Shown in pieces: positions 28,101-34,794 of a stretch of DNA of 64,000 nt (position 1 is the stretch's first letter; every line of letters begins with the position of its first letter). The position numbers and the translations under genes were made by a program. The notes beneath the pieces were generated by a model that searched no databases, was not told the origin of the DNA, and saw nothing but the letters and a program-made list of their open reading frames with translations. Source of the stretch: Eledone cirrhosa (taxonomy: Eukaryota > Mollusca > Cephalopoda > Octopoda > Eledonidae); contig OZ024744.1 in NCBI GenBank assembly GCA_964016885.1, forward strand, positions 113,252,033-113,316,032. Reading direction: 5' to 3'.

Positions 28101-28771
28101 TGATGATGATCTATATATACTGTACATATACAATACATACACTACATATAAGTTGTCCAAGGAAAAGGAAAAGGCCAATACAGCACGTCACATTTTCTTT
28201 GCCAGTTGAGTAAGTAAAATAAACTAATGTGCTGAGGGACACAACATATCACCCAGTCCAGGAATGAAAGTCACAACCTCGTGATTGTGAACCCAACACT
28301 CTAACCAGTTTGTGTTGACAACAATAACAACAACTTACCAATAAATCTTTAAAATCTTCTGTTGGATACATATTATGAGCAATCGTTATAATCTGTCGTA
28401 TGACATTGCAGAGTCCTGATCGGATTAGGTTGCTGTTAGAAGTGACCAAAACCGGCAATGAGCAGACACTAACCGAACATGGTACTTCACTGTGTCTTAT
28501 AAAATTTACTTTCAGAGACTCCAACGTATGATCATTTATAGTTATTTGAAGTTTTTCACATGCTTTGTCATCTATGATGTTTAGAATTACCCCGTCTTCC
28601 AAATGACAGTAATGGATAGCAAATACAACAGCGCACGAATTAAGAGGAAGTACAAAAGTGTCTTCATTTGTTTTCTGTCCACAGAGATATATTTCTGTAG
28701 ACATTGTTGATTAATGTTGGTATATGTGGTAAGAGAATCCTCACAATCTACAGCAAACTGTCCGCTGGTCA
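5514..28771 (-). CDS. GSTCD: GSTCD homologue, 5' seven coding exons (partial gene, 442 codons)
   Basis: Spliced minus-strand gene. Coding exons in order: 28339-28704, 22727-22762, 19079-19149, 13017-13317, 12395-12637, 6543-6784, 5514-5580. Every intron is GT..AG and every junction keeps frame (for example CA|A joins 6543 to 5580, AG|G joins 19079 to 13317). The spliced protein carries, in order, GLCNVIRQII, LKACAEVSSWTKLCELEFP, RPPRIHNDDKMKR and DHLFVEGIEMTVADLMLF, which follow the order and spacing I know for vertebrate GSTCD; the last is the GST C-terminal-like helical part. Vertebrate GSTCD is about 630 residues and ends in a methyltransferase-like domain. That part is absent here and should lie left of position 1. 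Role: poorly characterised intracellular protein; GST catalysis is not established. Introns hold nearly all the large tandem arrays of the window. The family call rests on remembered motifs, not a search. Confidence 0.82.
5760..6120 (-). mobile_element. LINE 3' coding fragment (RT C-terminal tail)
   Basis: Conceptual minus translation with no start includes GFLQRVFGVT, LQIERSQLQYYGHVV and AKPTGRRPRGGP-like text, the C-terminal tail of a LINE. The same segment occurs at 33950-34720 and 49960-50190 on the plus strand. Confidence 0.6.
6543..6784 (-). CDS. GSTCD: GSTCD 242-bp exon, end of GST_C-like region plus acidic tail
   Basis: Starts EAIDFQLNSLQIYLPKLCAW after acceptor ctgcag, continues FYNMTKMPKLNVAALRYGCN and ends in an acidic run (DKDKEEEEESEL) with the split codon CA before donor GTAAGT. 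The Leu-Pro-x-Leu..W(F/Y)..M motif continues the GST_C fold from the preceding exon. Confidence 0.83.
6829..11346. repeat. 48-bp minisatellite (about 94 units) in a GSTCD intron
   Basis: Unit starts gtgtattttatcatgacacc and ends ctttacagagtgtactgg. Variants define higher-order structure: a 240-bp five-unit block repeated three times (7321, 7561, 7801), 144-bp three-unit blocks near 9098-9530, and alternating 96-bp dimers at 10680-11160 (gccacc/gacacc, tactgg/tagtgg). Long ORFs coding VYFIMTPTLPLYRVYW repeats arise because 48 is divisible by 3. The unit resembles 48-bp units in LINE/SINE 3' UTRs elsewhere in the window. Confidence 0.97.
11347..12394. other. Intron with diverged LINE/SINE 3'-UTR units
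   Basis: 11620-11830 and 12090-12240 hold scattered 48-bp-type pieces (gatgcctttcctaacacc, tacagagtgttctgggtgca). 11960-12060 has a duplicated ctcctggttggctgggagcc-like motif. No exon seen. Confidence 0.5.
12395..12637 (-). CDS. GSTCD: GSTCD 243-bp exon, GST C-terminal-like helices
   Basis: 81 codons, phase 0 to 0. Acceptor is the strong ctttccttcatttctgttgtag. Reads PVNNLEKCRQDAEECLE, an Asn/Lys/Asp-rich linker, then DDIVLDHLFVEGIEMTVADL and MLFVFTYHFI, followed by donor GTGAGT. The (F)VEG...T.ADL...F pattern is typical of GST C-terminal domains. Confidence 0.84.
12903..12930. repeat. (GATA)n microsatellite
   Basis: About seven gata repeats in the 379-bp GSTCD intron between 12638 and 13016. 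Confidence 0.9.
13017..13317 (-). CDS. GSTCD: GSTCD 301-bp exon
   Basis: Starts with the last base of the split Arg codon, then LIKSKLETDCQPES and LPKEIVILEHHLHRPPRIHNDD, and ends AVIRFTI at donor GTAAGT (13016). The HNDDK(L/M)(R/K)R run is the most diagnostic GSTCD match in the gene. Acceptor is attatccag. Confidence 0.83.
13318..13975. other. Intron, AT-rich, nothing recognised
   Basis: Part of the 5.8-kb GSTCD intron. No repeat family, exon or RNA gene recognised in this stretch. Confidence 0.5.
13976..14038 (+). mobile_element. Solo LINE/SINE 3' tail with (GAT)n
   Basis: acccatgctagtgtggaaga then ttaaacaatgatgatgatga: the conserved 3' end shared by the local LINE and SINE families, with no body upstream. 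It faces an inverted tail starting at 14069. Confidence 0.6.
14066..14890 (-). mobile_element. 5'-truncated LINE, 3' end of ORF plus 3' UTR
   Basis: Minus strand. The ORF end (14579-14779) reads MMRMKDDSCIKKCRAI and GVGRPRKTWDN, the conserved LINE C-terminus (RMKDD.C.K.C, GRPRKTW). The 3' UTR has two 112-bp units and ends at the (atc)n run 14069-14098. Confidence 0.75.
14911..14938. repeat. (TA)n microsatellite
   Basis: Uninterrupted ta/at run. Confidence 0.9.
14940..15230 (-). mobile_element. Penelope-like-associated repeat carrying a hammerhead motif
   Basis: The minus strand is homologous to 40740-41000 on the plus strand: shared ggctatgtcaa.atttataa, the hammerhead-like core, aatatggttttataaatata, ttgttgg and a gtagaag-type end. 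Two independent copies in opposite orientation define a dispersed repeat. Confidence 0.6.
15082..15143 (-). ncRNA. Candidate type-I hammerhead ribozyme (copy 1)
   Basis: Minus strand: 8-bp stem I (tattttat with atagaata, one G.T), core CTGATGA at 15135-15129, 12-position stem II with one C.C mismatch (aagcgtaccaaa with tttggtaccctt), GAA at 15101-15099, palindromic AU stem III (15098-15091), cleavage-site base A at 15090. All invariant core bases are present. Hammerheads are established in Penelope-like elements. Activity is inferred. Confidence 0.55.
15330..15412. repeat. Purine-rich (A/G) tract
   Basis: Nearly all-purine stretch (gagagaaagaaagaaaaaag ...). Low-complexity; no coding evidence. 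Confidence 0.85.
15553..15616 (+). mobile_element. Solo LINE/SINE 3' tail
   Basis: aacccatgctagcgtggaaa followed by acgaggatgatgatgatgat. The same 3' end occurs at 28054-28110 and 55482-55528. Confidence 0.6.
15617..16690. other. Intron, AT-rich, with a structured GC patch
   Basis: Mostly AT-rich. 16126-16560 is a more balanced unidentified repeat. Its minus strand contains GAAACGGCT, a 7-nt loop, then AGCCGTC, a hairpin like stem III of a hammerhead. TA runs at 16115-16142 and 16565-16588. Confidence 0.5.
16690..17090 (-). pseudogene. Penelope-like element GIY-YIG endonuclease remnant
   Basis: Minus strand in two frames: NIFNYVGATSTKFKDCWNNH and NHSFRRSDKK, then TSLSHLIWNL after a frameshift, then NLRTELFNSCRHRQNSTF. 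The YVG...F..R/CW..H..SFR and LS.(Y/H)IW.L patterns are those of the GIY-YIG nuclease of Penelope-like elements. Frameshifted and inactive. Confidence 0.6.
17032..17163. repeat. Left arm of about 130-bp inverted repeat
   Basis: About 90% identical to the reverse complement of 18178-18306 (shared cttggggag, actgtttggttggtttt, atctccatagttaattta). Encloses the hAT MITE and a second endonuclease fragment. Confidence 0.85.
17298..17614. mobile_element. hAT-type MITE (317 bp) with perfect 8-bp target duplication
   Basis: Terminal inverted repeats CAGGGGTTCTCAACCT / AGGTTGAGAACCCCTG (16 bp perfect), flanked by identical gtctatag at 17290-17297 and 17615-17622. Eight-bp duplications and CAGGGGTTCTCAACC termini are typical of hAT non-autonomous elements. 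Contains repeated ggtccaca motifs and no transposase. Confidence 0.95.
17640..17956 (+). pseudogene. Second Penelope-like / GIY-YIG endonuclease fragment
   Basis: Open plus frame from 17654: MTFIGETARSIGERKDQH, GSVLYEHARQRHDGNI, EATEIELRRPKLNRKNEWN. The pattern (Y/F)IGET.RS...R...H, LY.H...H.G and E...I..R.P.LN.K.EW matches GIY-YIG nucleases of Penelope-like retroelements. Truncated at the 5' side next to the hAT MITE; ends at a stop at 17954-17956. Confidence 0.65.
18178..18306. repeat. Right arm of about 130-bp inverted repeat
   Basis: Reverse complement of 17032-17163; see that entry. Confidence 0.85.
18534..18903. repeat. 370-bp near-perfect palindrome (fold-back element)
   Basis: The left arm (from agcgaagtagtttcagatg) returns inverted in the right arm (catctgaaactacttcgct). 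Arms are about 175 bp with only a few differences; the central loop is about 18 nt near 18710-18727. Both strands give the same short ORF (MTSSDSLLHNKVVSEAIQ), a by-product of the symmetry. Confidence 0.95.
19079..19149 (-). CDS. GSTCD: GSTCD 71-bp exon
   Basis: Reads VSSWTKLCELEFPCAIMSAITQV and ends with AG of a split codon. Acceptor ttgtttcttccag. Donor GTAAGA was chosen over an overlapping GTGAGG because only it restores the frame with the following exon (AG|G = Arg). Confidence 0.82.
19427..19608 (-). mobile_element. tRNA-derived cephalopod SINE with 16-bp target duplication
   Basis: Minus strand: A-box region ttggcagtatcggtagaggg, B-box tgagttcaaatcccgccgag, body tacggggtcgataaaataaag-like, end ggccttgtgcctaaagaag. 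Flanked by cttgtctgtaatttaa at 19411-19426 and 19609-19624, both perfect. Same family as 25272-25850, 45598-46205 and 55205-55335. Inferred Lys-tRNA-related type. Confidence 0.9.
19663..19822. repeat. GAGA-rich low-complexity tract
   Basis: Repeats of gagagagagagaaggag and aaaatggaagagagagag. Open on both strands through low complexity; not a gene. Confidence 0.9.
20126..20477 (-). mobile_element. Full-length tRNA-derived SINE with LINE-like 3' tail
   Basis: Minus strand: tRNA-like head ggcttaggggttagagcatt ... ggttgtgagttcaattctca, body with gtgtcttgctcaaggaa-type reverse complement, 48-bp-type 3' unit, then the tail ccacccttgcaagcagggaa and gcggacgtaaaatgaaatg. The same tail ends the LINEs at 33520-33575 and 36603-36660. 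Confidence 0.85.
20714..21805. repeat. GT-rich minisatellite (tgttacagtggtggtg)n
   Basis: About 1.1 kb of irregular 16- to 21-bp units, starting from a (tgg)n run at 20724-20760, in a GSTCD intron. The several ORFs across it (VTVVVCYSGG) are low-complexity artefacts. Confidence 0.95.
21875..22702 (+). mobile_element. Non-autonomous Helitron (828 bp)
   Basis: Begins TCTATATATCTAAAACAG after A (21874); ends with hairpin CCCG-agcaacgc-CGGG at 22675-22690 then ccattctgCTAG, followed by T (22703). TC start, 3' hairpin, CTRR end and A|T target are Helitron hallmarks; there is no target duplication. No Rep/helicase coding. A (TA)n run lies inside at 22118-22175. The end is 24 bp from GSTCD exon 22727-22762. 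Confidence 0.85.
22727..22762 (-). CDS. GSTCD: GSTCD 36-bp micro-exon
   Basis: Twelve codons reading GFRGGSLKACAE between acceptor ttgtttcag and donor GTAAGT, phase 0 at both ends. The next exon continues VSSWTKLCELEFP, giving the conserved LKACAEVS.WTKLCEL run of GSTCD. Too short to be found as an ORF. A Helitron terminus lies 24 bp beyond its donor side. Confidence 0.85.
22856..25232. repeat. 48-bp minisatellite, inverted relative to 6829-11346 (about 50 units)
   Basis: Unit (plus) cataataaaatacacccagt then acactctgtaaagtggtagtgttggtgt, the reverse complement of the first array's unit. Lies in the first coding-exon intron of GSTCD. More diverged than the first array, with several truncated units (24540, 24630, 24810). 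Long minus-strand ORFs are artefacts. Confidence 0.96.
25272..25412 (-). mobile_element. SINE, internally deleted copy
   Basis: Same family as 19427-19608. Minus strand starts ggcggtgaattggcagtatc and ends gccagcgttgtgcctaaagt; most of the B-box to mid-body is deleted. Confidence 0.75.
25466..25632 (-). mobile_element. SINE, same family
   Basis: Minus strand: ttggcagtatcggtagaggg, tgagttcaaatcccgccgag, then gaccccgtaaggatgaaagg on the plus side. Part of a cluster of three. Confidence 0.8.
25633..25850 (-). mobile_element. Diverged SINE of a related family
   Basis: Plus strand: ctaatttagacacaagccca, accaccgaaaggatgaaagg, ggattggaactcagg, gctctaccaattgtgccacc. The tRNA-like head is at the right, hence minus orientation. 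Confidence 0.6.
26030..26720 (-). mobile_element. LINE 3' UTR with four 112-bp tandem units
   Basis: Starts at (atc)n 26033-26052 and tail ttccacgcttgcatgggttt. About four copies of a 112-bp unit (gatgcccttcctaacaccaa ... cacattacagcgtggactgt) between 26130 and 26600. The right end matches the 3' UTR of the LINE at 14066-14890 (gagatgcatactgactgtag); truncated before the ORF. Confidence 0.8.
26876..27250 (+). pseudogene. Unidentified retroelement C-terminal fragment
   Basis: Plus frame reads CVIAMAKEVIWWTKLKGLRS, TFLSGQQLVLFFKYTFGRRI and KVARMARVNGPSLYISL then stop. Trp/basic-rich composition resembles the C-terminal tail of some LINE-type proteins, but I cannot name the family. Confidence 0.35.
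27375..28110 (+). mobile_element. 5'-truncated LINE: RT C-terminal region and complete 3' UTR
   Basis: ORF to 27801: TAMLHGSETWALKVEDLRRL, ERNEACMLRWMCNSNIRERQ, LRWYGHVMRMKDDSCIKRC, GVGRPKMTWDEV. The 3' UTR (27802-28085) has two 48-bp-type units and a 15-base C run, then acccatgctagcgtggaaga and (gat)n at 28086-28110. Lies in a GSTCD intron, antisense to the gene. Confidence 0.85.
28195..28325 (-). mobile_element. SINE fragment 13 bp from a GSTCD splice donor
   Basis: Minus strand: aactggttagagtgttgggt, ggttgtgactttcattcctg, gggtgatatgttgtgtccct, the tRNA-like head of the family at 33590-33925. Confidence 0.65.
28339..28771 (-). CDS. GSTCD: GSTCD exon with start codon and 67 nt of 5' UTR
   Basis: Acceptor after a pyrimidine-rich ctctctttcag ends at 28772, so the exon begins at 28771. 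The ATG is at 28704-28702 (MSTEIYLCGQ...), with an in-frame TAA nine bases upstream, so this is the real start. It codes 122 residues ending EDFKDLL, then donor GTAAGT at 28338. Because an acceptor precedes the UTR, at least one non-coding first exon and the promoter lie further right; I could not place them. A SINE sits only 13 bp downstream of the donor. Confidence 0.85.
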
Positions 28772-28878
28772 CTGAAAGAGAGGAACATAAAACAAAAGTT
28801 TAAGAAAAATAGTCACATTGATAATTGCTAGTGGTCAGATGTGGCCTCAGATTGTGTGACCAGGTAATACACCATCCC

Positions 28879-29505
28879 CCAATCACACCGTCAACTAATC
28901 ACACTGTCCACCAATCACACCGTCAACTAATCACACTGTCCACCAATCACACCGTCAACTAATCACACTGTCCACCAATCGCACTGTCAACTAATCACAC
29001 TGTCCACCAATCACACCGTCAACTAATCACACTGTCCACCAATCACACTGTCCACCAATCACACTGTCCACCAATCACACCGTCAACTAATCACACTGTC
29101 CACCAATCACACCATCAACTAATCACACTGTCCACCAATCACACCGTCAACTAATCACACTGTCCACCAATCACACCATCAACTAATCACACTGTCCACC
29201 AATCACACCGTCAACTAATCACACTGTCCACCAATCACACCGTCAACTAATCACACTGTCCACCAATCACACCGTCAACTAATCACGCTGTCCACCAATC
29301 ACACTGTCAACTAATCACACTGTCCACCAATCACACCATCCATCAATCATACCATCAACCTATCAGACAGACCATCCACCAATCACACAATTCACCAATC
29401 ACACCAACCACCAATCAGACCATCCACCAATCACACCGTCCATCCATCATACCATCAACCAATCAGACTATCCACCAATCACACCAACCACTAAACAGTT
29501 TGCTC
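28879..29505. repeat. 32-bp minisatellite upstream of GSTCD
   Basis: Dimers of 16-bp units, tcacaccgtcaactaa and tcacactgtccaccaa, about 18 dimers, degenerating after 29330. Starts about 100 bp upstream of the acceptor of the first coding exon. Confidence 0.95.
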
Positions 29506-30150
29506 CTTTGAGAATGGAATGCATGCTATCCACTGATAATGCAGACAAAATGATTTAGAAAAAAAGAATAACATGGGACACAACAGAATTTCACTTGCAG
29601 TCAATGTGTCTGGGTCTGTTTCTCCAATCTTGGTCTTGTCAGCCCCCAGTAGGCCTGCAATTGACGTTGGTAAGGTCTCTCTCTCCTATCTTTGTGCCGT
29701 AAACCCCCAGCACTGCAGTTGATGTAAGGTCTTTTCACTAATGACAACCAGAGAGTAGAAATAAAGTCAGCAAGAAATCTGATTATAATATTACTAAGCT
29801 ATTATTTAGAGCAATGAACTGTAGTTACAGATATTTTCTGTGTTTGGGATTTTGACATTTTCTAAGAATTTCAATTGCCCTCAACAATCCGATAGTTTGT
29901 TTTGGAAATATTTACATCCAAAGGTTACTGTTTATGTTTTTATTTCAAGGTTGTTTGGCTAGAACTTGAGGGACAAAGTTTGATTCTCTATAGTAGCTGC
30001 AGGTAACTTTTTTCCATCTATAGGGGTATTTTACGTGATCTTCTAAGCTATTATTTATAACAATCAACTGTAGTTACAGTTATATTCAACATTTGGGATT
30101 CCTACATTTTCTAACAATTTTAACATCATTTGTTTTTGTAACTTTCATCT
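29506..30150 (+). other. Upstream GSTCD region with a tRNA-like repeat between direct repeats
   Basis: 29797-29876 and 30043-30121 are about 75% alike (ctaagctattattta, ctgtagttacag, tttgggatt). Between them lies a tRNA-like segment (ggttgtttggctagaacttg ... aaagtttgattctctatagt). 51790-51985 carries the inverted copy. I see no convincing promoter or first exon. Confidence 0.5.
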
Positions 30151-30154
30151 AGAT

Positions 30155-30310
30155 ATAGACATAACTGTGTAGTTAAGATGTTCACTTTGCAAACACATGG
30201 GTTTGTATCCACTCCCACAAGTGGGCAAGTGTTTTCTACTATTGCCCCTGGTGGCCCAATGCCTTGTTAGTGGCAACAGGTCGACAGAGACTGTGACAAA
30301 AGTTTCAATG
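30155..30310 (+). mobile_element. OR1-like octopus SINE fragment
   Basis: tgtgtagttaagatgttcac, gcaaacacatgggtttgtat, gtgggcaagtgttttctact, aggtcgacagagactgtgac: the layout of the octopus OR1-type tRNA-derived SINE as I remember it. The minus ORF across it is spurious. Confidence 0.6.
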
Positions 30311-30598
30311 CAGTTTTTGAAAGCATTGTGACAATAATACAAAAGATTAGAAGCCCAAAAATTGCATATAAAATTTAACATGGTATTTTATTCATAAATG
30401 TTCAACCTTAAAAGACATTCAATACAATACACTCACTCACATGCCACTCTTTTTTATCCTCCTCTATCTCTACTACAGATGAAGGACTAACATCTGGTAC
30501 ATTGAACTTCCCTTTTTCCTTTTCAAAGTGTGAACCGAATAAGACTTCTGTTGTTGTATCATTGTTTTTTTTGTTTTTTTTAACTATATATATGTATA

Positions 30599-30630
<32 letters not shown>

Positions 30631-31280
30631 CAAATTTTAGTACAGCATTAACGAAGCTTTAGGCTGCGGCTAAGCTAACGAACGCAGATTCGGAATGCAG
30701 CTTAGCACTCAATGGAGAATAATACCGCAGAGTTATAACATATATATATATATAATATATATATATGTATATATACAGAGAAAGGACCCTCCAGTCATGT
30801 CAAGGGTATGACAACCTCCCTAATGTTGGTGCTTTGCACGATAAACGCACCCAGTACAATGTAAAGTGGTTGGCAATAGGAAGGGCATCCAGCCATATAA
30901 ATCTTGCTAAACAAGGGTTGGGCGAACCGTCAGTTGTGTCAAAGGCATCACAACCTCTACTGAGCACTTGGTGAAACATGAGACTGTTCACAGGTGTCTG
31001 GCCTATCTAGTAGATAAGTGGCTTCACTTCAGTTCTCACTTGGTCTATGTAACCCCATCTACCTGTTATTTTTTATCTAAAGACATTTGTTCCACCCCAC
31101 TGTCCCTTCAATTTATCTTATTTCTCATTCTTTCTTCTTATGAAGGACTAGCGTCCGAAACGTTAAGACTCTCTTCCTGCTTTTTCAAGCATTAACTTAA
31201 TATATTCCTTCCATATACTGTACGGATTGTGTTGTTATTGCTATTTACCTTTTACATATATATATATATATATATATGTA
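30311..31280. other. Intergenic, repeat fragments
   Basis: 30475-30560 and 31130-31210 are diverged copies of one repeat (gatgaaggactaacatctgg / tatgaaggactagcgtccga). 30795-30980 has LINE/SINE 3'-UTR units (aggaagggcatccagccata). TA runs at 30608-30630, 30741-30768 and 31257-31277. No gene seen. Confidence 0.55.
31133..31168 (+). ncRNA. Degenerate hammerhead-like motif
   Basis: Stem I tctt/aaga, core cTTATGA (CTGATGA with G5 changed to T), stem II ggac-tagc-gtcc with one unpaired A, GAAAC, palindromic stem III acgt, cleavage-site T at 31164. Probably inactive because G5 is invariant. Confidence 0.35.
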
Positions 31281-33575
31281 TATATGAAGGTGTGGAAAAG
31301 AAAGGTCTGGAATCTAAAAGACGTTTCACTAAAATATAAATTTAGGAAAGCCCTTCAAGATGTGTATGACGAAAAAGATGACGATTTAAAGGTGTATGAC
31401 ATAGATGATTACTGGAATTTCTTACGTGACAACTTACTGCAGGCTACTGAAGAGACTTGTGGCTGGAGCAGAGCTCCAACCAGACAGAGAGTGACCTGGT
31501 GGTGGAACAGCACAGTAGATAAGGCCATTAGAGACAAAAGACTAGCATGGAAGGCTTGGAAAAAGGTTGGGAGTAGAGAAGGATACACAGCCACTAAGAG
31601 AGAAGCAAGACGTCAGGTGTACTTAACACGCAGGGAGGCTGAGAGTAGGAGGTTTGCCAATGTTCTGCGACGGGAAGATCAGAGACGTGCAGTGTTCCGC
31701 ATTGCAAAGCAGTGTGTTAGTGCAAATCAGGATGTTGGAGATAAATGTGTCCGGGATGATGCCGGTGTACTTAGTGTCACAAATGATCAGAAAAAGGAGA
31801 CCTGGAAATGCCATTATGAGAGATTGATGAATGTGGAGAACGAATGGGAGAGAGAGAAATTACCCCCCAGTAGACCCGACAGAGGGACCAACTATTGAGA
31901 TTGACAAATATAGGGTCCAAGAGGCAATTAAGGAAATGAAAAATGGTAAGGCTGCTGGACCATCGGAAATAGTTGCTGAGATGCTGAAGGCATCAGGAGA
32001 AGTAGGCACTAAACTGGTTGCACGCATCATCAATCAGGCTATATATGGCGGTGTTATACCCAAAGACTGGTGCAGCAGTATTCTCATAAATTGCTACAAA
32101 GGTAAAGGGGGTGCTCTGGAGAGGAGCAATTATAGGGGCATAAAGTTGATGGATCAGGTTATGAAAGTGGCAGAGAGAATATTAATGCAACTGATTAGAG
32201 AAAGGGTCAAATTAGATGAGATGCAGTTTGGTTTTGTGCCTGGGAAAAGTACAACAGATGCTCTCTTCTTTGTGAGACAACTACAAGAGAGGTTCTTAGA
32301 GAAGAATAAGCCACTATACTTAGCCTTTGTTGACCTAGAGAAGGCCTTTGATAGGGTACCCCGATCTGTCATCTGGTGGTCCCTAAGGAAACTAGGTGTT
32401 GAGGAATGGCTTGTGAGGACAGTGCAAGCTATGTACAGAGGTGCTGTCAGTAAAGTCAGGGTAGGAATGGAGTTTAGTGAGGAATTCCAGTTTCAAGGTG
32501 TACATCAGGGTTAACTCCTCAGCCTGCTCTTGTTCATTATAGTCCTCTAAGCCATTACAGAGGAGTTTAAGACTGGCTGTCCATGGGAACTTCTCTATGC
32601 TGATGATCTGGTTCTTATAGCAGAATCAGTAGAGGAGCTAGAGAAGAAATTCTGGCTATGGAAACAGCAGTTGGAATCAAGAGGACTGAGAGTGAACATA
32701 GCTAAGACAAAAGTTTGATAAGTAGAAGAGAGGACAAAACTCTGATTCCATCAGAGAAATGGCCATGTTCGATATCTAGAAAAGGAACTGGCATAAATTT
32801 TATAAAATGTACGCAATACAGATCTTGGGTATACAAGAGATGTAGCGGGATAGCAGGCAAACTGACAGGTAGGGAAAACTACATATGCAGTAGATGTACA
32901 GGAAAAGTTGGCAGTAGAAGTCACATTGATAGACACATTTTTCAAATGCAGGTGGGTTCTATAGAAGTGGTTGATAGATTCCGGTACCTAGGTGATCAGA
33001 TTAGCATGGGAGGGGGGCGGTTTCTGAGGCCATAGTATCTAGAATAAGGACGGGTTGGGAGAAGTTTAGGGAGCAGCTTCCTCTTTTGACAAAGAAGGGT
33101 TTCTCCCTGCGTACGAAAGGCCAGTTATATGCCTGTGTGAGATGCACGATGCTGCATGGTAGTGAGACATGGACAGCAACTGCAGAGGATATGCAACAGC
33201 TGGAGAGAAATGAAGCAAGTATGCTCCGTTGGATGTGCAATGTCAATGTGTGGGAATGACCAAGCATAGACGAGTTGTGAGAGAAAGTGTAGTGTCCAGG
33301 AGAGAAGGCTGAGATGGTATGGACATGTGATGCGCATGGAGGATACACGGTGGGTAAAGAAGTGTCAAGAAATCCCAGTAGAAGGAAGATGCAGTAGAGG
33401 AAGACCACAAAAAACATGGGCGGAGGTGGTGAGAGCTGACCTCAGATCCCTGAAACTCACAGAGATGACGAAGGACCGTGACAAGTTGAGACAAGTGGAG
33501 AGATGCTGTGCTGAATAGGACCCATCCCACCCTTGCAAGCAGGGAAAAGCGGATGTAAATTGATGATGATGATAT
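31281..33575 (+). mobile_element. 5'-truncated APE-type LINE (reverse transcriptase to 3' end)
   Basis: Starts inside the linker after the endonuclease (VWKRKVWNLKDVSLKYKF). Then TWWWNSTVDKAIRDKR, RT motifs NYRGIKLMDQVMKVAERI, FGFVPGKSTTDALFFVRQL, LAFVDLEKAFDRVPRSV, YADDLVLIAESVEEL, a PHD-like zinc finger region, and the C-terminal RMEDTRWVKKCQEI...GRPQKTW. Broken by a frameshift near 31865, a stop at 32512-32514, another near 32530 and more after 32710. The 3' end is cccttgcaagcagggaaaag then (gat)n. More than 90% similar to the element at 36603-39690. Confidence 0.92.
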
Positions 33576-33589
33576 ATATATGGAGGAAC

Positions 33590-33925
33590 ATGGCTTAGTG
33601 GTTAGAGCATTGGCCTTGCAATCGAAAGGTTGTGAGTTCAATTCTCAGACCGGGTGATGTGTTGTTTCCTTGAGCAAGACACTTTATTTCACATTGCTCC
33701 AGTTTACTCAGCTGTAGAAATGAGATGATAGGGACTGGGGTCCCTATCATTCCACTGTAAATTGGTCGTGGAGGTGACATGGAAAAAAAGCACCTAGCAC
33801 TCACTGTAAATGAGGTTGGTGTTAGGAAGGGCATCCAGCTGTAGAAATCAAGCCAGAATCAGTTCCCATCCCACCCTTGCAAGCAGGGAAAAGCGGACGT
33901 AAAATGAAATGATGATGATGATATA
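33590..33925 (+). mobile_element. Full-length tRNA-derived SINE with LINE-derived tail
   Basis: A box ggcttagtggttagagcatt, B box ggttgtgagttcaattctca, then cgggtgatgtgttgtttcct, actcagctgtagaaatgaga, a 48-bp-type unit, ggaagggcatccagctgtag, and tail ccacccttgcaagcagggaa, gcggacgtaaaatgaaatga, (gat)n. It follows directly on the LINE above, whose 3' end is the same tail. Confidence 0.92.
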
Positions 33926-33949
33926 TATATATATGGTGATAGACGGATG

Positions 33950-34720
33950 AATGGATGGGGGTTTTCTAGGGCTAATGGTATGGAGTTGCATAACTGCGCA
34001 GTGCATTCTGAAGCAGGTGGAGAAGTTCAAGTATCTCAAGGCCATGTTCACAAGTGATGGAAGGCAAGGGACTGAATTAAGTGCAAGAATTGCAGGAGAT
34101 GGGCAGTAATGAACAGCTTCAGCATTCAGTAATCAGATTTTCATGCAAACTCTTACCTATCGTCATGAATCTTGGATAATTACCGAAAGAATTCGATCGT
34201 GAATACAAGTCGCCAAAATGGGGTTCCTCCAATGGGTCTTTGGAGTAACATTACTTGATAGAGTGTGTAGCTCAGAGATCAGAGAATCATTCCAGGTGGA
34301 GCTGCTAGTTCTCCAAATTGAGAGATCACAGTTCCGATACTACAGACATGTCGTTAGAATGTCTCAGGTAAGAATCTCTGAATTGAGAGATCACAGCGCT
34401 GATACTATGACATGTGGTTAGAATATCTCAAGAAAGAATCTCTGAATGAGAGATCATAGCTCTGATACTATGACATGTGGTTAGAATATCTCAGGAGAGA
34501 ATCTCTGAATTGAGAGATCACAGCTCTGATACTATGACATGTGGTTAGAATATCTCAGGAGAGAATCTCTGAATTGAGAGATCACAGCTGTGATACTACA
34601 GACTGTGGTTAGAATGTCTCAGGAAAGAATCATTAGACAGATTTTACAGGCAAAACCAACCAGCTGGGGACCAAATGGGCTGCAGTTTGCCTACGACTAG
34701 GCAAGAGTGTCTGTCATTAC
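33950..34720 (+). mobile_element. LINE tail fragment of a second family, with internal 64-bp tandem repeat
   Basis: Degenerate plus reading MGFLQWVFGVTLLDRVCS, LLVLQIERSQFRYYRHVVRM. The part after LQIERSQ is repeated about four times as a 64-bp unit (34350-34620; gagagatcacagctctgata ...). Ends with aaaaccaaccagctggggac. Related to 5760-6120 and 49960-50190. Confidence 0.7.
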
Positions 34721-34794
34721 TTTTATTTAGCTCCTGATTAGCCTTAAATGATCTGAAATATGAGCAAAAACATTCCTGTCTTTTATCTATTATC

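Noticed and set aside
28879..29505. CRISPR-like array
   Set aside because: Regular 32-bp units have no unique spacers; it is a plain minisatellite in animal DNA.
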